Assembly (NCBI GenBank): GCA_021735165.1
Contig: JAIPHP010000010.1
Span: 1-45,524, forward strand
Direction of reading: 5' to 3'
Length of the DNA: 45,524 bases
DNA from: Candidatus Woesearchaeota archaeon
GTDB taxonomy: Archaea; Nanobdellota; Nanobdellia; Woesearchaeales; 21-14-0-10-32-9
Below are positions 7,184 through 19,900 of this stretch, one piece after another. Every line of letters starts with the position of its first letter. The stretch's first letter is position 1. A program made the translations under genes and the position numbers. The notes beneath the pieces were generated by a model. It was given only the letters and a program-made list of their open reading frames with translations. It did not search any database and was not told where the DNA came from.

Positions 7184-8332
7184 ATGGAAGCTGAAAAGAC
7201 GAAATTTCATTCATGGAAAGCAGGGAATTTATGTACTGGGTGCAGTATGTGTGTTGAAGGTAAGAAACTTGTTTTATTTGTTACAGGTAAGTGTCCTAAT
7301 CGTTGTTTTTATTGTCCTGTTAGCGAAGATAAATTTGGTGCAGATGTTGTTTATGCTAATGAGTGGCAAGTTCTTGATCCTAATAATCCTTTGGAGATGC
7401 TTGAGGAAGCTAGGCTTACTGAAGCAATGGGTGCTGGCATTACAGGAGGAGATCCTCTGGCGGATTTAAAGAGAACTTGTAAATATATTCGTATTTTAAA
7501 AGATGAGTTTGGTAAAAGTTTTCACATTCATCTCTATACTCCTTTGACATTAGTCACTGAAAGTTCTTTAAAAAAATTGTTTGATGCGGGTTTAGATGAA
7601 ATTCGTTTTCATCCTATGGTTGATGATGATAAACTTTGGAAGCGTTTGGAGTTAGCCAAAGCTTTTGATTGGAGTGTTGGTGTTGAGATTCCTTGTGTTC
7701 CTGGAAAGGAAGCTGAAAGTAAGAAATTGATTGATTTTATGGTTGACAAAGTTGATTTTTTGAATTTGAATGAATTAGAGAGGAGTGATACTACTATTAG
7801 TCATTATAAATTGGATGAAATGGGTTTTAAGCAGAGAAATGATACTACTTATGGCGTTATTGGAAGTAGGGAGTTGGGTTTCGAATTGATTAAATACGGT
7901 CGTTCTAAAGGATTACCTGTTCATTTTTGTACCGGTAAATTGAAAGATAGTGTTCAGGTTGGAAATAGGTTGAAAAGAAGGGCTAAGAATGCTAAGAAAA
8001 CTTTTGATTTTGTTACTAGTGAAGGTTTATTGATTAGGGGTGTTGCTTATTATTCTGGTTTGGAGCCTGGTTTTGATTTTAAGAAACGTATTTTAGAGGC
8101 GAACAGATTTAAAGTTGTTTATGAATTGTCTAATATGAAGAGTGAGCTTTTGAAAAGTTATGATTTGAAAGAAGAAGATATTTTTTTGGATGAATTGCAT
8201 TTGAGGCTTTGTATGAGTACGGAATTGTGCGAAGATTTATGTGAGGATTTGAAAGCTTTAGGTTTGGTTCCTGCATTAGTCGAGGAGTATCCTACTGTGG
8301 ATGCTTTTAGTGTTGAGGTTGAGTTTTTATGA
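7184..8332 (+). CDS. Radical SAM enzyme of the COG2108 type
   Basis: The 382-aa protein has the radical SAM motif CPNRCFYC (C37, C41, C44) that binds the SAM-cleaving 4Fe-4S cluster. An extra N-terminal CTGCSMC (C17, C20, C23) could ligate a second cluster. The TIM-barrel signature TGGDPL lies near residue 88, then FHIHLYTPLTLV and DEIRFHPM. The C-terminal third holds more Cys residues (LCMSTELCEDLC). From memory this matches the uncharacterised archaeal family COG2108, related to pyruvate formate-lyase activating enzymes. The substrate is unknown. A T-rich TATA-like element at 7153-7162 is about 26 nt upstream. The last 4 nt overlap the next gene (ATGA), implying translational coupling. Confidence 0.88.
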   Translation: MEAEKTKFHSWKAGNLCTGCSMCVEGKKLVLFVTGKCPNRCFYCPVSEDKFGADVVYANEWQVLDPNNPLEMLEEARLTEAMGAGITGGDPLADLKRTCKYIRILKDEFGKSFHIHLYTPLTLVTESSLKKLFDAGLDEIRFHPMVDDDKLWKRLELAKAFDWSVGVEIPCVPGKEAESKKLIDFMVDKVDFLNLNELERSDTTISHYKLDEMGFKQRNDTTYGVIGSRELGFELIKYGRSKGLPVHFCTGKLKDSVQVGNRLKRRAKNAKKTFDFVTSEGLLIRGVAYYSGLEPGFDFKKRILEANRFKVVYELSNMKSELLKSYDLKEEDIFLDELHLRLCMSTELCEDLCEDLKALGLVPALVEEYPTVDAFSVEVEFL

Positions 8333-8919
8333 TTGGTTCAAGTAAGCTTTTGAGGGAAATTAAGGATAAATTGGATGTTTTTGACAGCAGATTAAAGGAT
8401 GTTGAGAATTTTAATGAAAGCTTAAAAGTAAAGCTAAATTCTGTTGAAGGTTTTGTTTCTGGTTTTGATGTTAAATTAAAAGATGTTCATAATGATGTTG
8501 TTGAAAGTTTTGATTCTTTTAAATTGTCTTTGAGTGATGAATTGTCTAGACTTGGTGCTTTAAATGATGAGTTTGAGAAAAGAATTAATAATTTTAAATT
8601 TTTAGAAAGTAATCTTCAAAAAAAACTTGGTGAGAAGGCAGAATTTGAGTTAAAGGATCAATTAAAGGATTTGTCTAAAACTGCTAATGAATATAAGAAA
8701 ATTGAAAAGGATATTGTTGAAAGCAAAGATTCTTTGAGTTATTTGAACAGGATTCTTGGTGATTTAGTTGATATTTCAAAAAGTATTAGAAAAGAAGATT
8801 TTGTTTTAAGTAAGCATGCTAAGAATTTGGAGTTGGCTGACAAAGAAAAGCTTAATTTGATAAGAGAAAATGAAAATTTGAAAAGACTTATTGGTAAATT
8901 AAGATCTAATAGAACATAA
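8329..8919 (+). CDS. Coiled-coil protein coupled to the radical SAM gene
   Basis: The 196-aa protein is Lys/Glu/Asp/Leu/Ser-rich with heptad-like hydrophobic spacing over most of its length (for example LLREIKDKLDVFDSRLKDVE, and LADKEKLNLIRENENLKRLI at the end). There are no Cys residues, no signal peptide and no membrane helix. It starts inside the stop of the radical SAM gene (ATGA overlap), so it is made from the same transcript and may be a scaffold or partner. No family is recognised. Its stop abuts the stop of the converging gene with no spacer. Confidence 0.75.
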   Translation: MIGSSKLLREIKDKLDVFDSRLKDVENFNESLKVKLNSVEGFVSGFDVKLKDVHNDVVESFDSFKLSLSDELSRLGALNDEFEKRINNFKFLESNLQKKLGEKAEFELKDQLKDLSKTANEYKKIEKDIVESKDSLSYLNRILGDLVDISKSIRKEDFVLSKHAKNLELADKEKLNLIRENENLKRLIGKLRSNRT

Positions 8920-9408
8920 TTATTTTTTTATGTAGTTGTGTAATAGTTTTTCTACATTTTCTGGTTCTTTTACGTATTTTAGTGTAAGGTCTGGTGTTGA
9001 ATCTTCTGCAGTATGTAATATTATGTCTCCTGCCTTGCTTATTCTATCCCAAAGATCTACGTTTGTTGTTATGTTTGTGATTTTTGAGTATAGAGTTGAT
9101 TTTTTTCTTATTATTATGAATTTGAATATTTTTTCTGCGTAATGGTTGTAAAATTTGTATGTTGTGCATTTTAGCATAATAATTCTTATTGTGGTAGGCA
9201 CTATTGTTAATATTATCACGGGCGAAATTAAGACTATTATTTCTAGTTCAAATATCATAATATTTAGTCCTGTTAGTTTTAGTAGGAAGATGAATATGTA
9301 AAGTATTGTTGTTAGTATTATTGATATAAAGAAGCTTTTTATGAATGTTGGTAGTAAAGCATTTAAGAGACTTGGTTTTATTATGTAAGGTTTTTCTTCT
9401 TTTGACAT
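8920..9408 (-). CDS. Membrane protein with bacterial PH-like (bPH2/YdbT-type) domain
   Basis: The 162-aa protein has two membrane helices (about residues 22-45 and 52-76) followed by a soluble C-terminal domain. Its pattern (YKFYNHYAEKIFKFIIIRKKSTLYSKITNI, a variable strand, then AGDIILHTA...LKYVKEPENV) matches the bPH2 domain of YdbT-like membrane proteins. Such proteins are membrane-associated and mostly of unknown function. GAGG about 9 nt upstream of the ATG supports the start. It is convergent with the coiled-coil gene at zero distance. Confidence 0.75.
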   Translation of the reverse strand: MSKEEKPYIIKPSLLNALLPTFIKSFFISIILTTILYIFIFLLKLTGLNIMIFELEIIVLISPVIILTIVPTTIRIIMLKCTTYKFYNHYAEKIFKFIIIRKKSTLYSKITNITTNVDLWDRISKAGDIILHTAEDSTPDLTLKYVKEPENVEKLLHNYIKK

Positions 9409-9469
9409 TTAATATGCCTCAAAAAATAATAGTTTTAAATTATTAAAAAAAAAAGTATTTTGGTGTGAT

Positions 9470-10984
9470 TTATTTTTTGTGTTCTTCTTTTTCAGCATGT
9501 TCTTTTTCTTGTTTGTGTTTTTTTGTGTTTTTTTCTTTTTTTGTATCTTGTTTTTTATGCACTAAGAACACTATTAATCCTATCACAACTAACAACACAA
9601 TTATTATTGTTATTGTAGGCAATGGGTTTCTTTGTATTTTGCTAAATAACGTATTTTGGGTTTCTTCTGTTTCATCTGCAAGGTCTGTTTGTTCTTGTGT
9701 TTCTTGTTTTGTTATAGATCCTATTACAAAGTAGCTGAATCCTGGTGTTTCTGCTTCGAAATAATAGTTATTCTCGTCTTCATTAAAATATGTTGTCAGT
9801 AGTTCATCCCATTGGTTTGTGTATCTGTATAATCTTACGTCTTCTTTTATCATTCCTTTTTCTTGTAACCAAGTTTTTGATACTTTGAATTTTATTTTTG
9901 CGGTTTCTAAGTCTTCTTGTTTTATGTTTTCAACGTTTATTTCTAAGTATTGGTATGTTTCTCCTTCAAAATTCGGGGAGTCTTCTGTTTTTTCTGAGTA
10001 TTTTCTTAAGGTTATTTTTCCGTTTGAAATTTCATTTTTTACTTTTAGCATTATTTCTTCTACGTCTATGTTTTCGTTTTCTATTTGTTTTCTTATTTCT
10101 TGTTTAGGCATTAAGTTTTCTAATGTTATTTCTTCTTCATCGATTATTATTTGTTGTTTTTGTTGTTGGGTTGTTTCTTCTTGAGTTGTTTCTTCTTCGT
10201 TTTGTTCTTCATCATTTAGTATTGTAGCTCCTGGCCCTCCTGAAGGTCCTCCTGAAGGGGTTGTGCTTGGCGTTGTTGTTTCACCTGTGTCTGAGTCATC
10301 ATCTCCAGATACTATTGTTGTAACGCTATCTTGTAATGTGTCTCCTAAATATACGTATGTTGTATATGTATCAGCTGCGTCATATCCTGTGGTGCTTGAC
10401 CAACTGTATGATGCTGATGCTCCTGCTGCTATGCTTGTAGGAAAGCTTCTTGTTGATTCTGTGTTTAGTTTTATTTTTACATTGTTTGCAGTTGTACCGC
10501 CTATGTTGGATATTTTTATATCTAATGAATCTCCAGTAGCGTATGCTGATGGCGGGTTTTGGTATTCTACTGTTAGTTGGGCGGGACTTGTGACTGTTAC
10601 AGCGGTTTCATCTGCTCCTGACCAAGCATTTGTTGCACTGCTACTTATGGTGTATGAGACTTCGTACGTATTTGGTGAGTCTCCTGACACAGTCCATTTT
10701 GCGGTGCTTGAGGATTGGTCAGATATTGATGTGCTCATTGTTTGACTGTTTGTTAGCGTTAGTCCTGAGCTAGGGTTGATGTTTGGTGTTATTTGAACAT
10801 TTGCTGCTGTTCCACCGCTTGCTGTACATCTTATTTCAATGTTTGAAGTTGAAAATTGAGGTATTGATATGCTAGCACTTGTTGTTTGTTGGCAGTTCAG
10901 TGTGGCTGCTTGCGCAGTTGTTATTATTAGTAAAAAGGTTATTAGCATTGTTAGTGCGTTTTTTATGTTTTTTTTCTGTGTCAT
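9470..10984 (-). CDS. Surface protein with CARDB-like and PGF-pre-PGF domains, C-terminal membrane anchor
   Basis: The 504-aa protein has a cleavable signal peptide (residues 1-26, LITFLLIITTAQA-A), two N-terminal beta domains (about 27-130 and a CARDB-like 133-222), a Gly/Pro/Glu/Gln linker, and a PGF-pre-PGF-type domain at about 300-423 (LYRYTNQWDELLT, FEAETPGFSYFVIG). Instead of a PGF-CTERM sorting tail it ends in a transmembrane helix (455-475) and a Lys/Glu/His-rich cytosolic tail. GAGGTGA lies 7 nt before the ATG, inside the end of the upstream giant gene's region. The 11-nt gap means it is in one operon with the 3732-aa protein, and it may be that protein's membrane partner. Confidence 0.88.
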   Translation of the reverse strand: MTQKKNIKNALTMLITFLLIITTAQAATLNCQQTTSASISIPQFSTSNIEIRCTASGGTAANVQITPNINPSSGLTLTNSQTMSTSISDQSSSTAKWTVSGDSPNTYEVSYTISSSATNAWSGADETAVTVTSPAQLTVEYQNPPSAYATGDSLDIKISNIGGTTANNVKIKLNTESTRSFPTSIAAGASASYSWSSTTGYDAADTYTTYVYLGDTLQDSVTTIVSGDDDSDTGETTTPSTTPSGGPSGGPGATILNDEEQNEEETTQEETTQQQKQQIIIDEEEITLENLMPKQEIRKQIENENIDVEEIMLKVKNEISNGKITLRKYSEKTEDSPNFEGETYQYLEINVENIKQEDLETAKIKFKVSKTWLQEKGMIKEDVRLYRYTNQWDELLTTYFNEDENNYYFEAETPGFSYFVIGSITKQETQEQTDLADETEETQNTLFSKIQRNPLPTITIIIVLLVVIGLIVFLVHKKQDTKKEKNTKKHKQEKEHAEKEEHKK

Positions 10985-10995
10985 TTTGTTTCACC

Positions 10996-13900
10996 TCAGC
11001 TCCATGTGCAACCTATATCTATGTCAGCAGGCATACATCCTTCTGAGTTATTTATGTATTGGCAGCTTTCTACAGTTATGCAGGTTGATGAATTTGTATT
11101 CCATGTGCATGCTCCGTAAGTTGCGTTTTGAACAGTAGTACAATTTCCACTATCTTGTATTGCTGTGCAGTCTAGTGTTCCTGAACAGCTTAGTGGACCT
11201 GTTATTATTGGTGTTACGTTCACTGGAAAGCTTATTTCATTTAGGAATATTCCTAATTGGCCTATGTTGTTTGCGATTGTTCCTGATAATACATTTTCTT
11301 GTGGTATATCCATAAAAAAGTCAAAAGATAAGTTGTTTATTCCTATTGTTGTCGGTGTTCTTTGTGTATCTAGGAATTCTGCAGTTTGAGGACCTAAGAT
11401 TGTTATTGGTGCAGGATATAATGTTGTGTCTCCTATTAATGAAGCGTTGACATCAAAAGAGACGTTCATTGAGTAATTGTCTGAGTTATTAAATAGCACA
11501 CTTATATTTGCTTGGGTTCCATTATCTATTTGAACTAATCCATTAACAGGTTCGTTATTTATGTATATGTCTCCTGATATGTGTGGAACCATTACGTTGA
11601 GCGTTTCTTGCGCGGTTATGTTTAGGCCCATTACTTCTATTTCTATATCTGAATAATCGTAGTATTCAGGTAGCATTATGAACAAATCGTATATTCCCGG
11701 AGGTAAAGATGTGTTGAACATGCTTTCATTGTTTGTGTATATTGTTGCTATTGTTTGCATATTGCTTGTGTTTATTATTTCTATTGTTGCGTTTTCTATT
11801 ATTGATCCTGTTACTGTTCCTGATAAGCCCGCTGTTTGTGGTTCTTGGCTTTGGTTTCCAGGTATAATTTCTACTGTTTCTGTTGTAAAGCTGTAAACAT
11901 TTGATTCATTAGTTAGTAAAGTCACATTATTAGTAGCATTACCTACATCAACAGCTGTAAAGTTCACTTCTGCTATGAATGCTTGACCTGTGTTTAGGTT
12001 TAAATCCCAAGTTATCCTGTTTAATGTTTCATTATAATCATCAAACAACGGATATGTTTCATTTTCAAAATCAAGTATTCCTTCAGGTATTCCCCCATAC
12101 ATATCTACGAGTTGGAAGTTTGTAGCGTTTAGAGTTCCTATGTTTGTAACATTAATTATAAAAGTTACAATGCTTCCATTTTCAACTCTGTTTTCAATAG
12201 CTGTTTTTGAAAGTGAAAGATTCATTGTTCCTTGTTGCTCTTGGCCTCCTTGGCTTTGAGGAATTACTTCAACTATTTCTTCATCAAAGTCTACAAAGTC
12301 ACCTTGATTATCTAACAACGTCACATTATTAGTTGCATTACCAAGATTTGTTGCTGTAAAATTTACTTCTATCATTGTTGTTTGCCCAGCAGATATATTT
12401 AGATACCATATAATTTTGTCCAAAGATTCGTTGTAGTATGTATATATTGGATTTGCTTCATCTCCGAAATCAAGTATTCCTTCAGGTATTCCCCCATACA
12501 TATCTATGAGCTCGACATTGGTTGCATTGATAATGTCTTGATTTGTTATATTTATGACAAATGTTATTACGCTGCCGTTTTCAACTGTTTGTTGTAGTGC
12601 TGTTTTTGTTACAGTCATGTTTATTGTGTTTTGTTCTTCGCTTCCACAGTCTGTTAATGCGTTTGAAATCATTGTCGATATTATTGTTGAGTTCATTCCA
12701 TCGTCGAATTCTGTTGCAAATACTCCAGTTATGTTTGTGCATGTATCTATTTGTACTTGAGAGTTTGGTATTCTAAAAGTTATTGTGTTTGTATTGCAGT
12801 CTTTGTAGTAATCCATAGCGTTTGTTAGTGTGTTGTTTGTGACAAATTCTGATCCGTTCCAGTATGCTGCTTCAGGGTTTTGTGTTCCGTTGTAGTTCAT
12901 TTCAACATTTAATTTGTAATCTTCTGTTCCATTGCATTCTTCTGGTATATTGCAACCTCCTGGTGCTTGGTTGTCAAAGGTTATTTGCCATCTTTCAAAA
13001 CTGCCCATGTTTAAGTTTTCTCCTCCACACATAGAGATTGTGGAGAGGTTCTGCAGAGTCATTTGGAATTCTGTTGTTGTATCATTTTTGTTTATTACTG
13101 CGTTTGTTATGTTTAGTTCTTGTCTTTCTGATTGTGGTAAAGGTTCTTGTTCGCAGGTAATACCAATTGAATCTAGTAGGCTGTCTTGGATGTTGTAGAA
13201 TTCCGTGGAGTCATCACCATACCATGTTTCGTATCGTAGTTGTATTACTCCGCATGTTATTCCTATGTCTTCTTTTAGTATGTTTATGAAGATTTGGTTT
13301 GTTTGGCAAGATATTTCTGTAGAGAATGTTTTTGATTCATTTACAGTCATTGAAGATCCGTTCCAGTATTCTAGTTCGTTTTCTTTGTATCCTGAGCTAT
13401 TCACGCTTATTATTGCTGCGTAGTCTTCTTCAAGCCAACAACCCTCGTCGTCGCATCCACCGTTAGTGCTGTTTATTCCCACTACCCATTCTTCGAATTC
13501 TTCTTCTGTTATTGAAGTTCCATTGCAGTAAGGCGAATTAGATAAGTTTTCTATTTGGAATTCAAATAGCATGTGTGTGTCATTTGCTACTGTATTCGCA
13601 TTATTTATTATTAGTTCTTCTAGTTCCTGGGTTTCATTTGTTTGGTTTGTGTCATTTAAGTCTCCGGGGGTTTCCCATACGCATTGGCTAAAATTCCATC
13701 CTCTGCAATCATCTATACATCCTAGTGTTCCTGATGTGTATCCGAAATTTGAACAGGTCATTCCGTTAACGTTTTGTCCGTCGCAATTCTCTGATCCTGT
13801 TACATTTCCATCCCCGCATATGTCTGTAACTCCACTACAATCTATGGAACAAGTTGATATTTCTTCTATCGCGCATCTTCCGTCTCCGCAGTAATTTTGT

Positions 13901-16900
13901 ATTATTCCTCCGCTTAGTGAAGAGTTTACTTCGTATTCTTTTTCTAATAGCGCGGATATTGTTGCGTTTTGAATTTGGGAATTTTGCAGTATTATTGAAA
14001 TTTCATTTGTCACATCTTTTTTGAGTTGTATTAGCACTTTGTAAGGTTCAGTTCTAGTTATGTTTTCTGGCGTTACTTCTGTTGTTTCTATTGTTGTTTC
14101 ATTTAGAGTTACATTTGTAGTTATTAGTTCTTCAGATGCGGCTATTACGCTTAAATCTGAATTATCTAAGTCTACGAAGTTGTTTCCTGTGTTGTTCATT
14201 GTTGTTGTTACTAGTATTTTTTTTGTTGTCAAGTTTGTTGATGGAGTTATTTGTATTATTGTTTCGTTTAGTTCCGCATCCATATTTATGTCGTATATGT
14301 AAACTGTTAGGTTTGAGACGTCTTGTGTTATGTTTAGTAAGTTATCGGATTTTACGAAGTATTTTGTTCCATCACTCATTTTTTTCTCTAAGATTAGTTG
14401 TTTGAATCCTTTTGCTACATTCACAGAATATTGTCCTTGTGCATTTGTAAAGACTTCTGCTTTTCCTATTTTTATTTTTGCGTTGTAGACTGGAGAGTTA
14501 TTTTCTAGGTAATGTACTGTTCCGTTTACTGTTTGTGTTTCTACTTTTACTGTTATTGGCGTTATGAGTATTTTTTGAAATGCTCCTTCTGAGTCCATTG
14601 ACGCTGATATGTCCATTATAGGCATTCCTAAATAATATTCTCCTGGTTCTGACGGACTTAATATTTTGAAATCTGCGTAGCTTTTGTTATTCTCAGAATC
14701 ATTCTTTAGGAATACGCCTCCTTCTACGAACCATTCTTTTTCTTTTTCTGTGTTGTCTTTTAGGAAGAACATTCCCATCATCGCTTTTAGTCTGTTATCA
14801 TTTGTTGATTCTATATGTATGTCTATTAGTTCATTGACGCCTACTGTTTCGCTTGCAGTTATTGTTGAAACGTTATCATCCATTATTACAAATTGTAAAT
14901 TATCTGTAGAGTATGATGTTCCATCTGCACCTATTACTCTTAAGAGCACGTTTACAGGTCCTGTTGTTATATTTGTTATGTTTTCTGTTTCTTCATCTAT
15001 TCCTTGCGAGGGTATTGTAAATGAGTATTCTACGTTTCCTTGTGTTAAAGGTAGATTTAGAGATTCATTTTCATATACTATTATTTCGCTGAATCCTGTT
15101 AAGTCTTCAAGCAATGCTTCTATAGTGGTTAAGGTTCCGTTGATTGGTTCTCCGTAGTCATTTGTAACTGTTATGTTTAATGTTACTGTGTCTCCTATGG
15201 TGTAAGTTAAGTCTGAATTAACCTCTATGTTTCCTGAGCTTACGATGAAGTCTTGGAAATATCCTATGTCCTCTCTTTGATCATTGAATTCCATAAATTC
15301 CATTAGAGGAAATATGTCTACGAAGTATTCTCCGTCCGGCAGAGGACATAATTCTAATACTAGTTTTCCCAAACTATTTGTCTCTAGTTGCAAGTTGCTA
15401 TTAGGAGCCCATCCTCCTCCAGATTCCCAACTTTGTGCAGCTTCTAAAGAAGTGCAATCTACTCCGCTTAAAGGCAGTATTGATCCTTCATAGTCTAAAT
15501 CGTGGAATAGAGTCAAGTCTAGTTTTTGACTTATTGGATTTCCGTTTCTATCAGTTGTTGTTATATCTATTTTTAGATTTTCTCCTGGAGCAAATTTTGT
15601 TTTCATATCTACTTGTAGGGATTTTGTTCCAACATCTATAAAGTAAGCTATGTCTTGTCTTTTTCTTTCATTGTTTATTGTGCATGATGCTGTTCCTTCA
15701 ACAAGATATTGACCTGGCAAGGAAGGTGTTATGTATGAAAATTCGTAAGTTCCATTTCCTGTTACATTTCCTGTTACATTCATCGTTTTTACTAGTTGGT
15801 AATTTTTCTCATCGTACATTCCTGTGAATCTTATAGTGCAGTTTGTTAGCGGATCTCCTTGTAAATCTGCTGCTAGCACCCACACATTTTGTGTGCTTTT
15901 TGGTTGCAAATTAACTGTATTTTTTGATATTGATACGTGGAATTGTTCTACTTGTACGAATTGTGTTTTTTGGTATTCTTCACTATCATCATCTATGTAT
16001 TCAAATACTAAATCGTATTTTTTTCCTTGAGTTAAGTTTAGTATTGTAGGGTTTAATGTGAATACTGCCATGCCTGGCATTTCATATGGTCCCATCATTT
16101 CTCCTTCTCCCGGGCCTCCGCCCATCATGTCTTGTTCTCCTGAATACATGCAAGAGTCCATGTTCCATGAACAACCAGTATTGACACATTCTTGTTCTGA
16201 ATCTATTATTCCGCACACGACAGATAGATCTTGACAGAAGTATGTTTCTGAAGGATCATCATATAACCAACCGCAATAATCTTTTGTGTCGCACTCTTCT
16301 TCGGTTTCTAAATCATAGCAAATAACGTTGTCTTCATTACTTTGATCTCCGCCAGATATCATAAAGTCAGGGAAGTCGTTTGTTGTTTGGTTTATTCCAA
16401 GATGAGATACATCTATTAATTGGAATGTTTGTAGGTCTTTTATACCGACTAATGTTATTGTTTTGTTAGCTAATGGTCCAAACCAAGAACCTGAGTTACA
16501 ATCTGGGCAAAATGGATCTTCGTCTGATTCTCCAAATAATTCAGCAACCACTGTAAAATTTATTTCAGGTATTATGTTTTCACCATTAGGCATGAATGTT
16601 GTCATTTCTGTTCCGCTTCCTATTATGAAGTCTTCGTATATGAATTCTGAGAATCCTTCACTTCTTATTATTTCTATTTCCATGGTGTACCAACCAGGGA
16701 ATTGAGGTGTTGTAAAGTTTAATTCCAAAGCGCTTCCTGTGTTTATTAGAGGTTCATTATAGGATTTCCCGTTTGGACCCCATATGTTTCTTAAGGTTGC
16801 ATTTGTTGCGCCTGTTAATTGTAAAGTATAACTTTGTCCTCCAAAAATTACATCCGGTACAGATCCTGTTCCATCTATGATTTGAGCATTTGGTTTTGTG

Positions 16901-19900
16901 CCGTTGCTTAGTCTGAACCATGACCAACCATTTGAGACTCCGCTTGATGTTAAATTCATTTTTAGTTTGATTTCAAATTCATACACATTATCTAATAAAA
17001 GCGCTGAAGCATTTGGCTGCAATTCTATTAGGGCTTCTCCGTCAGTCACATCAAACGTCGAGGATGTTAATCCGAATGCACTTATTGGAATTTCTTGAGG
17101 TTCCCAAGTTCCTGGTTCGTGTTTTAGTATTTTTTCTATTTGTATATTTCCATCTTCTTCTATTGGTTGCCAGTCGTCTATATTTCTTGCTCTTGCATTA
17201 AGTTCTATTGTGTCAGTTATACCATATTCCCATTCTGTTGTGTATGCGTCTACTGCGTATGTTCTTACTTGGAAATCAAACCATATTGTTTGTCCTCCCA
17301 CAAGCAGTCGTCCTGTGTATCCTCCTGTTTCTAAGCTTGGTATTTGCGATAAGTCCATTTTGAATTCTACGGAGCCATTAGTTGCTGTTTGATTTTCAGG
17401 TGTGAAACTGTATGCGGATGTTGGAACTACTATTTGTGTTGGTTCATCATCCCAATTTTCAGGTCTTGTTTCTAACCTAACAAATTGTGCTTGAACTCCT
17501 GAGACTGGTTGACCTGCATCTCTTACTTTTACTATCAAAGTGTAATTTTCCGATGTTGAATAATCCCATTTTGCCTGGTCCCAAAATACTTCTAGATTAT
17601 CATTTCCTTTTACAAAGAAATCGACAGGTATAATTCTTGGAGTTCCTCCTATTGTTACGTTTAGTTCTGCGTGGTAGTTTCCTGTTTCAAAGTTGTCCGT
17701 TGTTATGTTTGCTGTGTTTCCTGAAGTTGTAAATGTGTATCTACTAGAGTCCATGTCACTCCAATAAATATCTTTTAGAACTGCCAAATCTATGTTTTCT
17801 GCAGTTACAGGTTGCCAGTTGTCTGTTATATTATATATATCGACTTGTATTTGTGCAGGGTTTCCTGCTTGGTATTCCCATTGTGTAGTCCATGCCCATG
17901 CTTCATAGTTGTCCGGGTATATGTCTATGAAGAAGTATTCTTTTGGTTTTTTTGTTGAGCCATCATCTAATTCCAGTATTATATCGTGAGGTCCTGTTGA
18001 TGTTAGATTCAAGTCGTTTAAGCTGTAACTAAATATTTTGTTTTGATTTGAGGTTTCTGCTGTTGTAAGGTCTGTCTTTATAGTTTTTGTTCCTGTAAAT
18101 AAGTTTTTGAAAGTTAAAGTTAATGATGCATTCGCTAATGTTGAAGATACGTTAAATGTGAAGTTTCTATTATCGGTTAATACGTATCTGTTGTTTCCAT
18201 GAGGCCAATTTACATTGAATCCTGATTGTATTATTCTTATGTTTTCTCCGTTAGGAAATGCATCCCATTTTGTGTCGCCGTAGCTGTAAACGAAGTTTCC
18301 GTTGTAGTCAAAAGTGTAATTTATGTTTGTTAATCCCGGGCTTATTGTTCTTTTTAGTAATTCATTTCCTGTAAATGGATCTAGTATCCAAAAATTTGTT
18401 GTTCTATTTAAGCTTGAAGTTATGTTGAATTGTACCATTTCATTTACGTTAGCTTGTTCTGGTGCGTCTATTTGTACATCTTTGTATCTTATGTCAAAGA
18501 AAGCGTTCCAATAATATACTTCTCCGCTTTCATTTATTCTAAAGTTTGCTTCATAAAATCCGTTTTCTAAATTTGTTAGTTGGAATTCTGTTGTTCCGCC
18601 AAAAGCCATTAGTTGATCAGGATCCACATCTGTATATTCCCAAGTCTGATAGTTCCAGTATCCTTCAAGCCATATGTCTGGAGTGTTCAGACCATTGATT
18701 GTGAAATTTATTGTTGCATTTCGGGTGCTTGAATTTGTTGTTGTTTCGACGAATATTCTTACATTATTATCTATTCTAAAATACATGTTGTTTGTAAATT
18801 CTGGATTTTCTAGTATTTCAAAATTTAACAAGTAGTCTCCTGAACTAAGCGCGTATGAAGTTAAATCTAATGAATAAATATCATTTCCTTCTCCGTTAAA
18901 AGATATGCCTACAGGGATTTCTTCTCCAGTCCACATATTTTCTATTGTCGTAATATTTATTGTGCCATTAGCATCATTTATGCCATTTACACCATTTGTA
19001 AAAACGGTGTAATTTATGTTTATAGTATCGCTAGAGCCAAATGTTGGGTCTAAAGGAGGATTTATTTGCATCCATGGTGCAATTACATCAAACCATAGTG
19101 TTTTGGTTACTGTTTTTCCACTTTGAGTTATGCTTACATCCGCAAAATAAGGTCCTGGAGTTAGTTCATTATTTATAGTTAAAAGGTTGTTTGAATAATA
19201 ATAATCTATTCCACTTACAGTGTTTCCTGTTATGTCTTTAATTGTGGTTGTTACAGTTGCGTCTCCTGTCACGCTTATATTTACATAGATTGTTTCTCCT
19301 GTTGAGTATGATTCTTTGTTATCTGTGAAGAAAACTGTTGTATCAAAGGGTTTAATTTCAAATTCTCCAGAGCCAAATCCTATAAAGTTGCCTGAATTTT
19401 CTTGTATGCTTAGGATTGGAGCGTACCTTCCTGGATTGTAGTTTGCTGCAGAGACTGTTATTGTTGCTACTCCGTTAGAAGCAGTTGTTGCTTGTTTGTT
19501 TGCTGCAACTGGAGCCCATGTATTGAAATTCATCAGTCCTGTTAAATTGACGGTAACATTTGATTTTGGAGTATCATTTTGATGTGTTACTTTAACATTT
19601 ATTTCAATATTGTCCGTTTGGCTAAATTGTTTGTCTGCATCATTTATTGTTACAATTATTTTATCTTCCACTATTCTAAATCCAAATCCGCCAAATGTTA
19701 AATCTGTGCCTTTTGATGCTTGTAGTTCTACAAAATATTCTCCTGGTTCTAAATTACTATTTTGTAAAAGCGTAATCGTAGTGACACCATATTGATCTGT
19801 AAGCGCAGCACCTGTATCTGTAATTCTTGAAGTGACATCTGAAAAATCTGATGCTCTAAAAACTCTTGCCACAGTAACATTTGTTTGATTTACTAATGAA

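Noticed and set aside
10263-10745. 160-codon plus-strand ORF antisense to the PGF-pre-PGF gene, and many similar frames opposite the giant gene
   Set aside because: They are mirror frames of T/G-rich DNA opposite well-supported coding sequence.
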